Assembly: GCA_014804655.1 (NCBI GenBank)
Contig: JAAUZK010000031.1
Coordinates: 12,477-76,476, forward strand
Direction of reading: 5' to 3'
DNA: 64,000 nt
Source of the DNA: Lachnospiraceae bacterium
Lineage (GTDB): Bacteria > Bacillota > Clostridia > Lachnospirales > Lachnospiraceae
Shown: positions 1-6,958 of the stretch, in pieces
How positions within the stretch are numbered: the first letter of the stretch is position 1
How the letters are laid out: every line of letters starts with the position of its first letter
Notes under the pieces: model-generated
The model's database searches: none
What the model was told of the DNA's origin: nothing
The model's input: only the letters and a program-made list of their open reading frames with translations
Position numbers and translations under genes: made by a program

Positions 1-121
1 TAAATGACAAGTAGTGAATGTCAAATAATAGGGAATCATTGCATAATTTGGCATAAATGTGAATGGTACGTGTAATCCGTAATTTAGATTTGCGCAACAC
101 TAGCGCAGAGATGGGGAAACT

Positions 122-370
122 ATGTATAAAAACAGAGCAGGATCAGGACGAAATAATATATCAGGCAGTAACATTGCCCGTATTCGTAAAAAGCTATATC
201 CTAAAGTATCACAGAGACTCCTGGCTGACAAAATGCAGCTGGAAGGTATAGAACTGGATAAGAATGCGATTCAGCGCATAGAAAGCGGTGCGCGGTTTAT
301 CACAGATATTGAACTAAAGGCCTTTGCAAAAGTACTTGATGTAAGTTACGAAGTGCTGTTAGAAGAGTAA
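122..370 (+). CDS. Small XRE-family helix-turn-helix regulator
   Basis: An 82-residue protein that is almost entirely one helix-turn-helix domain of the XRE/Cro type. Residues 17-80 read as IARIRKKL, then KMQLEGI, an IQRIESG recognition-helix region and the usual tail LKAFAKVLDVSYEVLL. GGGG lies 5 bases before the ATG, and the frame is preferred over the overlapping ORF at 63, which has no domain. It faces the threonine-aldolase-like gene and shares a terminator with it. Targets are unknown; it could be an orphan regulator left from a mobile element, because the next genes form a toxin-antitoxin and defence-like patch. The family call is firm, the role is not. Confidence 0.75.
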   Translation: MYKNRAGSGRNNISGSNIARIRKKLYPKVSQRLLADKMQLEGIELDKNAIQRIESGARFITDIELKAFAKVLDVSYEVLLEE

Positions 371-375
371 GTCCG

Positions 376-415
376 AAAAACTGATTTCCATTTAAAGCAT
401 GGAAATCAGTTTTTT
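376..415. terminator. Bidirectional intrinsic terminator between convergent genes
   Basis: A near-perfect hairpin, AAAAACTGATTTCCAT paired with ATGGAAATCAGTTTTT, is flanked by A and T runs, so it can end transcripts from both sides. The stop codon of the minus-strand threonine-aldolase-like gene lies inside the loop, which means one stem arm is also the last codons of that gene. Confidence 0.85.
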
Positions 416-1417
416 CACATCCTCTTCGCTCGTAGCCCAGCTCGTGGCAAATCTCACCACCGTATGATTCTCATCATACTTTTCCCAAAAATCAAATATA
501 ACCTTCTCCTGCAGTTCCATCATCCGCGCATTCTCCAACACAATAAAGATTTGATTCGTAGGCGTTTTCACGTAAAAAGTATATCTCTTTTCCTCAAAGG
601 CGTTCCGAAGCACGCCTGCCATGCGGATGGCATTTCTTCCGTTTTCCAGATACAGATCGTCTGTAAACAGCGTATCGAACTGAATACCGAGCAGCCTCCC
701 CTTCGCAAGAAGCGCGCCGTGCTGCTTGATCAATGTCATAAAATGTGCGGGCGTGTTTCTCTTAGTGAATACAACGGCTTCACCGCACAGCGCTCCCACT
801 TTCGTCCCACCGATATAGAAAACATCGCAATATTCCGCTATGTCAGGCAGTGTTACATCCGTATCCTCGCCGGCAAGCCCATATCCCAGCCGCGCGCCGT
901 CCAGATATAACGGCACGTGATATTTCGTGCATACCGCCGAAATATCCGAAAGCTCCTGTTTCGTATAGAGGGTCCCGTACTCCGTCGGATGGGTGATATA
1001 CACCATTCCCGGAAAAACCATGTGCTCGTGGTTCACATCCCCATAAAAGGATGCCATATAGCGCCCAATCTCAGCCGCCGAAAGTTTGCCGTCCGTATGG
1101 GGAAGCTCCAAAACCTTGTGTCCCGTATATTCTATCGCTCCCGCTTCATGCACATTAACATGTCCCGTCGTCGCCGCGATTACTCCCTCATATTTGGCAA
1201 GCACCGAATCGATAACGATCTGGTTTGTCTGCGTGCCGCCTGTCAGGAAATAGATGTCCGCGTCCTCACAGCGGCAGGCTTCCTTTATTTTCTTTTTGGC
1301 TAAGTCGCAGTATCTGTCGCTTCCGTATCCCGGCAGACTTTCCATATTCGTATCGATCAGTTTCTGTAATATTTTTTCATGTGCCCCTTCGGAATAATCA
1401 TTGGCAAAGCTTAGCAT
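392..1417 (-). CDS. Low-specificity threonine aldolase-like PLP enzyme
   Basis: Fold-type I, PLP-dependent enzyme of the beta-eliminating lyase/threonine aldolase family, expected to cleave L-threonine or related beta-hydroxy amino acids to glycine plus an aldehyde in the cytosol. Family marks are FLTGGTQTN near the N-terminus, the AATTGHVNVHEAGA cofactor region, YLDGARLGYGL with the PLP-binding Asp, and FYIGGTKVGALCGE carrying the likely Schiff-base Lys near residue 205. The ATG at 1417 (MLSFAND) is chosen over the track start because GGGAGG lies 8 bases before it and homologues begin there. The resulting 341 residues is the usual family length. It stands alone on the minus strand, with a possible catabolite site upstream. 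Substrate preference cannot be read from sequence. Confidence 0.85.
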   Translation of the reverse strand: MLSFANDYSEGAHEKILQKLIDTNMESLPGYGSDRYCDLAKKKIKEACRCEDADIYFLTGGTQTNQIVIDSVLAKYEGVIAATTGHVNVHEAGAIEYTGHKVLELPHTDGKLSAAEIGRYMASFYGDVNHEHMVFPGMVYITHPTEYGTLYTKQELSDISAVCTKYHVPLYLDGARLGYGLAGEDTDVTLPDIAEYCDVFYIGGTKVGALCGEAVVFTKRNTPAHFMTLIKQHGALLAKGRLLGIQFDTLFTDDLYLENGRNAIRMAGVLRNAFEEKRYTFYVKTPTNQIFIVLENARMMELQEKVIFDFWEKYDENHTVVRFATSWATSEEDVKKLISML

Positions 1418-1468
1418 GTTTTTGTCCTCCCACTGCTTTAGTCGGTGTAAAAGTATACACTTATACAT

Positions 1469-1483
1469 ATGTAAACGATTTCG
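1469..1483. promoter_or_regulatory. Possible CcpA (cre-like) site
   Basis: ATGTAAACGATTTCG matches the cre consensus WTGNAARCGNWWWCA at all but the last position. It lies about 50 bp upstream of the chosen start of the threonine-aldolase-like gene. One match of this length can occur by chance, so this is weak. Confidence 0.3.
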
Positions 1484-1842
1484 TGAAAATCCGAATGCTC
1501 GTACAAATGCGTTTACTTGACTTATTACTTACGAAAATAAATATTGCATTCTTTGATGCTTCATGTAAATCAGATTATACGATAAAATGCCGACTATGAC
1601 AACGCCGGTTTGTATTGGTACTGCCAGGTCTGCTATCTTTTAAATATCATACGTAATATCTTCGGGAAAAATTTTTTAGAAAATTGATAATACTTTGTAT
1701 AAAGCTGGAAAAAACGGTTACAATGATAATAGTCAAAAGATAAGGAAATACTTATCCTCCCCTAAGGAAGCCTCTAAGAGTGCGGGATCCGCATTTTTAG
1801 GGGCTTCCACTATGTTTGCAAGAACTTTATTCATGTCTCGTA
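1484..1842. other. Intergenic stretch with a two-part hairpin
   Basis: No credible gene. At 1766-1808 GGAAGCC and GGCTTCC flank an inner TGCGG/CCGCA stem. Just upstream, CCCCTAA (1759-1765) could instead pair with TTAGGGG (1797-1803), so two foldings compete. It lies downstream of higA on the minus strand and may serve as its terminator, though no clear U-run follows. Confidence 0.4.
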
Positions 1843-2136
1843 TCAATTATTAGCAGGTCGTTTAGGAACAAACTCTAACTTTAGCGTCATTCCCATTCCA
1901 TCGGCCAAACGCTTTAATAACTTGAGAGATGGATTCCTTGTTCCATTTTCGAGTTTGCTTATATCTGCCTGATTGATTCCTGTCCTTTCAGCAAGCTCTT
2001 TTTGGGTAAGATTCTGTGATATTCTTGCATCAACCATTGCCCGGATCACATCCATTTCCGGCTGAATATCTTCCCATTCTTTTCTGAACTCATCATCCTG
2101 CAATTGTTCATTTAGAAATTCCTGAAATTCACTCAT
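1843..2136 (-). CDS. higA: HigA-type XRE antitoxin
   Basis: 97 residues. The N-terminal half (EFLNEQLQDDEFRKEWE) is the acidic arm seen in HigA antitoxins that follow a Gp49-like toxin. Residues 35-90 are a helix-turn-helix: ISQNLTQKELAERTGINQADISKLENG. It should neutralise the upstream toxin and repress their shared promoter together with it. The start codon lies inside the toxin's last codons (8-base overlap), so translation is coupled. The toxin-first order is typical of higBA and unlike most type II pairs. GGTG precedes the ATG. Family is clear; actual toxicity and neutralisation are inferred. Confidence 0.88.
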   Translation of the reverse strand: MSEFQEFLNEQLQDDEFRKEWEDIQPEMDVIRAMVDARISQNLTQKELAERTGINQADISKLENGTRNPSLKLLKRLADGMGMTLKLEFVPKRPANN

Positions 2137-2488
2137 TATTTTTCACCCTTTCCAAATAATCTTTACGATATGACTTTGCCAGCTTTATTTCACGCTTGGG
2201 CGTTTCCTGTGTTTTCTTAATAAATCCATTTGTTATTATAATCTTCTTCCCATAATAGAAAAAATATAGAACCCTTGTTATATCTGTCCCCACTTTTCCG
2301 CGAATTTCAAATATTCCGTCATCTAAATGTTTACTGTATGGTCCTCTTAACTGATTTCCTTTTTCCTCCAGTACGTTAATGATCCCCAATACTTTTGCCC
2401 GCATTTTAACATCCAGACCAAGGATAAAATCTTTAGCCGGTTTTTCACCGTTATCTTTAGTATAAAATTCCACTTCGAATTTATCCAT
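2129..2488 (-). CDS. higB: HigB/Gp49-type RelE-superfamily toxin
   Basis: 119 residues of the phage-derived Gp49-like (HigB, RelE/ParE superfamily) toxin family, which act as ribosome-dependent mRNA interferases. Visible marks are EFYTKDNGEKPAKDFILGL, the KMRAKVLGIINVLEEKG helix, LRGPYSKHLDDGIFEIR and a YFFYYGKKIIITNGFIKKTQETP strand with the usual C-terminal Lys-rich helix. The start at 2488 (MDKFEVEF) is preferred because TTGGAG lies 7 bases upstream and the promoter ends before it; the longer track ORF would start upstream of the -10. It forms an operon with higA. A decayed relative lies 2 kb away (4519-4743). Confidence 0.88.
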   Translation of the reverse strand: MDKFEVEFYTKDNGEKPAKDFILGLDVKMRAKVLGIINVLEEKGNQLRGPYSKHLDDGIFEIRGKVGTDITRVLYFFYYGKKIIITNGFIKKTQETPKREIKLAKSYRKDYLERVKNNE

Positions 2489-2516
2489 TGTAATCTCCAA
2501 TTCGTTTTCTACATTC

Positions 2517-2545
2517 AGTATATGGCAAATATACCATATTGTCAA
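2517..2545 (-). promoter_or_regulatory. higBA promoter with overlapping palindromic operator
   Basis: On the minus strand TTGACA (2540-2545), exactly 17 bases, then TATACT (2517-2522): a near-consensus sigma-A promoter about 30 bases before the toxin start. The spacer and -10 contain TATGGTATATTTGCCATA, an interrupted palindrome fitting a HigA-HigB operator, so binding would block RNA polymerase directly. Confidence 0.8.
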
Positions 2546-2580
2546 TAAAGTGTCCTCACGTCTATTATATCTTTACGTCT

Positions 2581-2665
2581 TACTAAAAGTACCCCATGCA
2601 CTACTATTAGCACATGGGATATCCCATCACATACCACCATAGAATTGCTGATCCTACCTACTCCA
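2581..2665. repeat. Dispersed hairpin repeat, copy 1
   Basis: TACCCCATGCAC with a matching CATGGGAT arm forms a hairpin followed by TATCCC. The same hairpin plus about 40 flanking bases recurs at 24695-24770 with roughly two-thirds identity by eye. The second copy abuts the 5' end of a group II intron. The remainder of this intergenic stretch (2666-2887) shows no gene. Confidence 0.55.
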
Positions 2666-2887
2666 TCCACTCCGGTACGCTATTCCATATTCAGTTTTTT
2701 TCCTCAACAAATCAAAAGCTTTACCTCACCCATACCTGCAAAAAATCTGTTGCTAACACTTTCAGAGGGCTCGCAAATTACCCAATTTATCGGGTTTCTC
2801 GGACTTCTATCCTGCATACTTATCCTCCCCTAAAATGAAAACCCGATGCTACAAAATTCAACACTGGGGCTTTCACTGTCTCCCCTT

Positions 2888-4489
2888 TCATTCTTTCATC
2901 GCAAGCATAACTACTTCTAGGCGATCGCCGTATTTCTTATTTTCTGGATCTAATTCTATTGCCTTCCTTATCTCTTTCATCGCTTCCTCATATCTCTTCA
3001 TTTTATGCAGGGTAGCTCCCAAACTGTCATGATATTTTGCGTTTTCTGGCTCTAATTCTACCGACTTACGCTTCTCGCTCTCCGCCTCTTCATATCTCTT
3101 CATTACATGCAGGGTAACTCCCAAACTGTCATGATATCTTGCGTTTTCTGGTTCTAGCTCTACCGACTTACGTTTCTCGCTCTCCGCCTCTTCATATCTC
3201 TCCATTTCATGCAGGGTAACTCCCAAACCGTCATGATATCTTGCGTTTTCTGGCTCTAGTTCTACCGCCTTCCTTAACTCGCTCTCCGCTTCCTCATATC
3301 TCTCCATTGCATGCAGGGTAGCTCCCATAATATAATAGTATCGAGAATTTTTTGCGTTCATTTTTACCAACTGCTTTTCTATCTCCCACGCCTCTTCATA
3401 TCCACCGCCATTATGTAATACAACAGCCTCTCTATATAGACGTTGTTGGTCTGCTTGGCTTGTAATCTTTTCGACAACTTGGCTAATCTCTCTGTCTTCT
3501 TCTGCTTTATTTTCTATCTTCTCGCCCTGCTCAAACTCCTTTCCGCCTAGCGATACTTCAGTAAATCTATCCATAGAGTTGGACAACATCTGAAAACGTT
3601 CTTCTGCATCATCTAGAAAAGCCTCTTTGGATGGTAATTTGTAGTCAAACGCCTCCCCCATAAAACACATCACTTCGTCAAAACCATTATGTTTGACTAA
3701 ATATCCCTCCGTCTCTTCCAAAAAATCCAATACCATTCCATATGCATTGTCTTTGTTATAAATCATCCAATATGGAAATAACCATTCATTTTTTAAAAAT
3801 TTTTTACTATTATCGTGTAAAAAATTCATGAGGCTGTTATCATTACCTGCGTATCCAATAAAAATCGGATGATACTCTGAAAAAACCTCTCCTAACGCTT
3901 TTTTCCAATTATCATGAAGCATTTCCAACTCATCCGTTCTGTTCTTTGGATCGAGCAGAAGATCTCTGTGTATTTTTATGATGGTAGGCCTTGATATCTG
4001 TTTGGTAACATAATGAGCTAAAGATTCATGTCCTATAACCAATGGAATTTTCTGCTCATAATAGTTCACAGCATCTTCTGTCAAATGATCAAAATTAGTT
4101 GTTATCACAACATTATGACGTGTTTTGCTCAATAAATAAGAAAGTATAACATATCCAATGCTCGGCTTAGCATGTTCCATCAATTTTTCCAAATAGTTAT
4201 ACCCATCCACTGGCTGCCTTCGAAAACGTTTTTCATAAAACTTACTGTAAAAACTGTACTTATTATCTTCCGTTATATTTAAATCTTTTTTCCACTGTAC
4301 ATGTGCTTTTTCATTTCTTACCTGAAGTTCTCTGTCCCATATTGTCACCAGTTCCTGCCTGGACTTTATTCCAGAAGAGATTGATGCACCTGCTCCAAGT
4401 ACAAAGCAAAACTTTCTTGGATGAGGTCCACTTGACACTTCTTTTATTTCATTTATAAATCCTTTTAAACTCAGTTCTTCATAACTCAT
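2888..4489 (-). CDS. SIR2-family domain protein with C-terminal TPR repeats
   Basis: 533 residues. Residues 1 to about 280 form a SIR2-like domain: the NAD-binding FVLGAGAS near residue 30, VVITTNFDHL near 130 with the Asn-Asp pair, IKIHRD near 170 in the place of the catalytic His motif, and FIGYAGNDNSL. The rest is helical and ends in about four TPR units (about 385-520) of 34 residues. This layout matches SIR2-TPR effectors that deplete NAD+ on phage infection, so an abortive-infection role is a reasonable inference; a metabolic deacylase is less likely. The start at 4489 is chosen for AAGGGAG 8 bases before ATG. It is flanked by higBA, a HigB remnant and an HNH protein, which supports a defence-like patch. 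Confidence 0.8.
   Translation of the reverse strand: MSYEELSLKGFINEIKEVSSGPHPRKFCFVLGAGASISSGIKSRQELVTIWDRELQVRNEKAHVQWKKDLNITEDNKYSFYSKFYEKRFRRQPVDGYNYLEKLMEHAKPSIGYVILSYLLSKTRHNVVITTNFDHLTEDAVNYYEQKIPLVIGHESLAHYVTKQISRPTIIKIHRDLLLDPKNRTDELEMLHDNWKKALGEVFSEYHPIFIGYAGNDNSLMNFLHDNSKKFLKNEWLFPYWMIYNKDNAYGMVLDFLEETEGYLVKHNGFDEVMCFMGEAFDYKLPSKEAFLDDAEERFQMLSNSMDRFTEVSLGGKEFEQGEKIENKAEEDREISQVVEKITSQADQQRLYREAVVLHNGGGYEEAWEIEKQLVKMNAKNSRYYYIMGATLHAMERYEEAESELRKAVELEPENARYHDGLGVTLHEMERYEEAESEKRKSVELEPENARYHDSLGVTLHVMKRYEEAESEKRKSVELEPENAKYHDSLGATLHKMKRYEEAMKEIRKAIELDPENKKYGDRLEVVMLAMKE
2935..3330 (-). repeat. 102-bp tandem DNA repeats encoding the TPR units
   Basis: Within the SIR2-TPR gene, consecutive 102-bp units share long identical stretches such as GCGTTTTCTGG and CATGCAGGGTA. 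The protein repeats ELEPENARYHDxLGVTLH are therefore nearly identical as well. Such close DNA identity suggests recent duplication or ongoing gain and loss of units. Confidence 0.85.
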
Positions 4490-4518
4490 TTGTATCTCCC
4501 TTCTACACACTTTATCCG

Positions 4519-4743
4519 TCAGTTCTTCACATTACTTTGCCATAAAACATTAAATTGTCCCAGATCTTTCGCCCGCAGCTTAGCATTCAACCTAATAATT
4601 AACTCTCTAACCGATTTTTCACCATTATCTTTCTCCCCATTCCAATATAGGTTGCAATTCATATGCTCTAACAGAAGTATTAACCCTGCTCCACTTTTCG
4701 CCACTTTTTTCCCATTGGTATTTTCCATCTTGGTAACTACCAA
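4519..4743 (-). pseudogene. Decayed HigB/Gp49-like toxin fragment
   Basis: The 74-residue frame contains KDNGEKSVRELIIRLNAKLR, which lines up with KDNGEKPAKDFILGLDVKMR of the intact HigB at 2129-2488. It then keeps AKDLGQFNVL where HigB has AKVLGIINVL. After this match it ends; the whole C-terminal half with the catalytic strands is absent, and no HigA follows. The N-terminal 40 residues do not match. I read it as a truncated toxin remnant just upstream of the SIR2-TPR gene. A functional short peptide cannot be excluded. Confidence 0.6.
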
Positions 4744-4862
4744 TTACTTAATATGTATATTTTACCATTAAACTATTTTTTTCGCCATAAAAAACATATC
4801 ATGCCGCAATTGTCAATTGTGCTATCCCCAAGCCACATTCTTCCCATTTTCCACTCCTTTTC

Positions 4863-5198
4863 TCAAATCAGCCTGACAATCTCATGCCGGCTTGTACCCC
4901 GAATTCTTTTGACTTGATACAAAGCTTCATCAATCCAATAGGTAATCCTGTCACCGGCAATATCATTTGTTATGATATTCGTACAGATAAGATTCTCTTC
5001 TGCATTTGTACCACCACGGGCAATGGGAAGAATGTGGTGGATATTCCAACCGCAATAAATTCTTCTCCCATTTCTCCAGACAAAGAAATCCTTTTCGCCG
5101 TAAGCCTCACGGTACATAAGCCCACCGTCGAAATCATCCGCATATTCGGCATATCCATAATTCTGAAACCACAAACGCATTGCTCGCGTGATTCTCAT
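4863..5198 (-). CDS. Small HNH-endonuclease-like protein
   Basis: 111 residues. The centre reads WNIHHILPIARGGTNAEENL, the beta-hairpin and helix of an HNH (His-Me finger) motif with the paired His and the downstream Asn; the C-terminal part DRITYWIDEALYQVKR is not a family mark. It starts at MRITRAM, where GGAGGTGAC sits 5 bases before ATG, rather than at the longer track start. Short free-standing HNH proteins act in phage packaging, restriction or as selfish nucleases, and no partner tells which. No zinc-ligating cysteine pairs are visible. Nuclease family is likely; biological role unknown. Confidence 0.65.
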   Translation of the reverse strand: MRITRAMRLWFQNYGYAEYADDFDGGLMYREAYGEKDFFVWRNGRRIYCGWNIHHILPIARGGTNAEENLICTNIITNDIAGDRITYWIDEALYQVKRIRGTSRHEIVRLI

Positions 5199-5706
5199 TT
5201 TGTCACCTCCAATCCGAATCAAAATAAAAAGCCCATACACCGCCGTGTGTACAGACTTAGATGATCCATATCGGATGCTTTACACACAGCGTTACTAAAG
5301 ACAATCAAACACAATTGTCTTTTCGTAAAGATGGTGTAAAGCACAATAGAACAACAATTTACCTACCGAGAGTTTATCATTGCTTTTTCAGGGTGAATCG
5401 GAATCACTTTATCCCTGATAGTTCCATCGGGGTTTACAAAACACTATAGACAGCACAGTAAGCCCAGCCGCTCTATTCCTGCTTATCCGATATCACAGTT
5501 TGAGGTTCAAGACCTATACTCTTTATCAGCTGCCTATTTACAGTCATATATTACCATGTAATACTACAAAATTCAACAAATATTTCAAAAAAGAACAAGC
5601 AAAAAGAACAGGCCCGCCGTGAATCATAGTTCCGGAATTTATTATGAAAATTCCATGACACAACCTCACTTAGCCACACACATGTCAAAACCGCTTAGAA
5701 AACATC
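5199..5706. other. Intergenic region with a possible gene remnant
   Basis: No intact gene. On the minus strand around 5370-5440 one frame gives CFVNPDGTIRDKVIPIHPEK and ends in TAG. This looks like a natural protein tail, but a stop lies just upstream, so it may be the end of a decayed gene. A TACAC/GTGTA hairpin followed by GGGCTTTTT (5227-5257, minus) could be its terminator. The family was not recognised. Confidence 0.35.
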
Positions 5707-6465
5707 TTAGTAATCATCCTCCACATATGTCTTTTGCGCTTCATTCCATATATAGCCAATCGTTATTCTCTCTCCGACAGCATTATCCCACATGCTCCCA
5801 AAGAATGACCCGTTCTCCCCCTTCTCGAAGGCTACGGAAAATTGGCCGGGACTACAGTTTGGAATATCCTTTCCCAATAAATCCAGCTTCCCATCCTCCA
5901 GGATTGTGTACAACGCGTACAGGTTGACCGAGGACGAACCGTAGCTGCCTATCGTGAAATCCGGACATCCATCCTGATTGTAATCCTCAACCATAATCTC
6001 AAAAGTTCCTGGGAAATTCATCCGATCTCCTTCCTCAAAATCCTGCCCCAGTTCTCTCTTTGACAAAACCTCGCCGTTCTCATCCACCACAGCCAGATGG
6101 TACTTGCCGATATAATTTTCCTCGTAGATACCGCCGCCCGCTCCAAACTCTTCCATGCTACCGTAGATTCCCTGATCAAGCCAAAGCTCCAGAATATAGA
6201 TTCCGTTTTCCGTTTCCAGCTCTTTCTGACAGAGACGGTATTCATTCAATTCCCTTGGGCTATCCCCGGTAATATCACCGGGTTCATCGCTGTCCTGCCG
6301 CCGTTTGTCTGCTTTGCGCTCCCTGTCCTCTTTTTCCGCCGCTGTCTGCGCCTCTTCCCGGGTGCCCGTTTCTTCTGAGCCGCATCCGCTTAAGGCAACC
6401 GCCACTGCCATAAATAGCGCCATATTTCTCATTCTTGTTTTTATCATTTTTTCCGACCGGTACAT
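5707..6465 (-). CDS. Lipoprotein of unknown function with FG-GAP-like segment
   Basis: 252 residues. A basic start, a short hydrophobic stretch (MALFMAVAVALSGC) and the lipobox LSGC predict an exported lipoprotein. A Glu/Lys/Arg-rich linker follows to about residue 65. The body contains VEDYNQDGCPDFTIGSYGSS, a calcium-binding-like loop typical of FG-GAP/VCBS-type beta repeats, which often read out exported or surface values. The start at 6465 (MYRSEK) is chosen for GAGG 9 bases upstream; the track start has only a distant GGTGG. It appears monocistronic. No specific function can be assigned. Confidence 0.7.
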   Translation of the reverse strand: MYRSEKMIKTRMRNMALFMAVAVALSGCGSEETGTREEAQTAAEKEDRERKADKRRQDSDEPGDITGDSPRELNEYRLCQKELETENGIYILELWLDQGIYGSMEEFGAGGGIYEENYIGKYHLAVVDENGEVLSKRELGQDFEEGDRMNFPGTFEIMVEDYNQDGCPDFTIGSYGSSSVNLYALYTILEDGKLDLLGKDIPNCSPGQFSVAFEKGENGSFFGSMWDNAVGERITIGYIWNEAQKTYVEDDY

Positions 6466-6522
6466 CGTCAAATTCCTCACCATTTATGTCAATACCACCG
6501 TTGACTTATTTGTTGCATTCAC

Positions 6523-6843
6523 TCATTTTGTCAACATGCCATGATGTTCTTCCATATATCCTCCGAGCTGCGCGTTTTTGTATCCCAGCTTCTTAAACTT
6601 TTTCACGGCCTCTCCCGGTCTTTGTGTATAACTGCCTACAATATAAAACTGTGACGTTTTATCCGGGAATCTGCGAAGGATATTGTCTTCCGTGATTTTA
6701 TCGATCGGACAGTTGATCGCGCCTGAAATATGTCCGTTCTTATATTCGTCCTTTTCCCGACAGTCGATCAGGTATGCATTGTCCGATGTCCGGCATATAT
6801 TGATTACTTTGTTCACTGTAACCTTTCTCGTAAATAGTCCCAT
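6523..6843 (-). CDS. Rhodanese-like domain protein lacking the catalytic cysteine
   Basis: 106 residues, a single rhodanese homology domain. AYLIDCREKDEYKNGHISGA is the conserved first motif (Asp, Arg, Glu, GHI-GA). At the active-site loop, where active enzymes have C-x-x-x-x-R, this protein has FYIVGSYTQRPGEA, with no Cys. It is therefore unlikely to transfer sulfur and may be a binding or regulatory domain. The ATG at 6843 is chosen because AGGGAG lies 6 bases before it. It lies downstream of uxaC but has its own promoter at 6901. The two Cys elsewhere (LIDCRE, INCPID) are not in the catalytic position. Confidence 0.75.
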   Translation of the reverse strand: MGLFTRKVTVNKVINICRTSDNAYLIDCREKDEYKNGHISGAINCPIDKITEDNILRRFPDKTSQFYIVGSYTQRPGEAVKKFKKLGYKNAQLGGYMEEHHGMLTK

Positions 6844-6900
6844 ATGCATCTCCCTGTGATATTTAGATAAGCTTGGTTTCTTCTTGTACCTAACTGAACT

Positions 6901-6906
6901 ATTATA
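6901..6906 (-). promoter_or_regulatory. Extended -10 promoter for the rhodanese-like gene
   Basis: The minus strand reads TGGTATAAT, an extended -10 box (TGnTATAAT), 58 bases before the chosen start. No good -35 is visible, which is usual for extended -10 promoters. It would separate this gene from the glucuronate operon. Confidence 0.5.
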
Positions 6907-6958
6907 CCAGATTTCTACTCTCCACTCTACTTCTATCGGCAAGTTGTATACTATATTT

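Noticed and set aside
63-251. ORF overlapping the first XRE gene
   Set aside because: Different frame from a clear helix-turn-helix gene, no domain and no ribosome site.
2930-3330. Tandem repeats considered as a CRISPR array
   Set aside because: Units are 102 bp, contiguous without spacers and in frame with TPR protein repeats.
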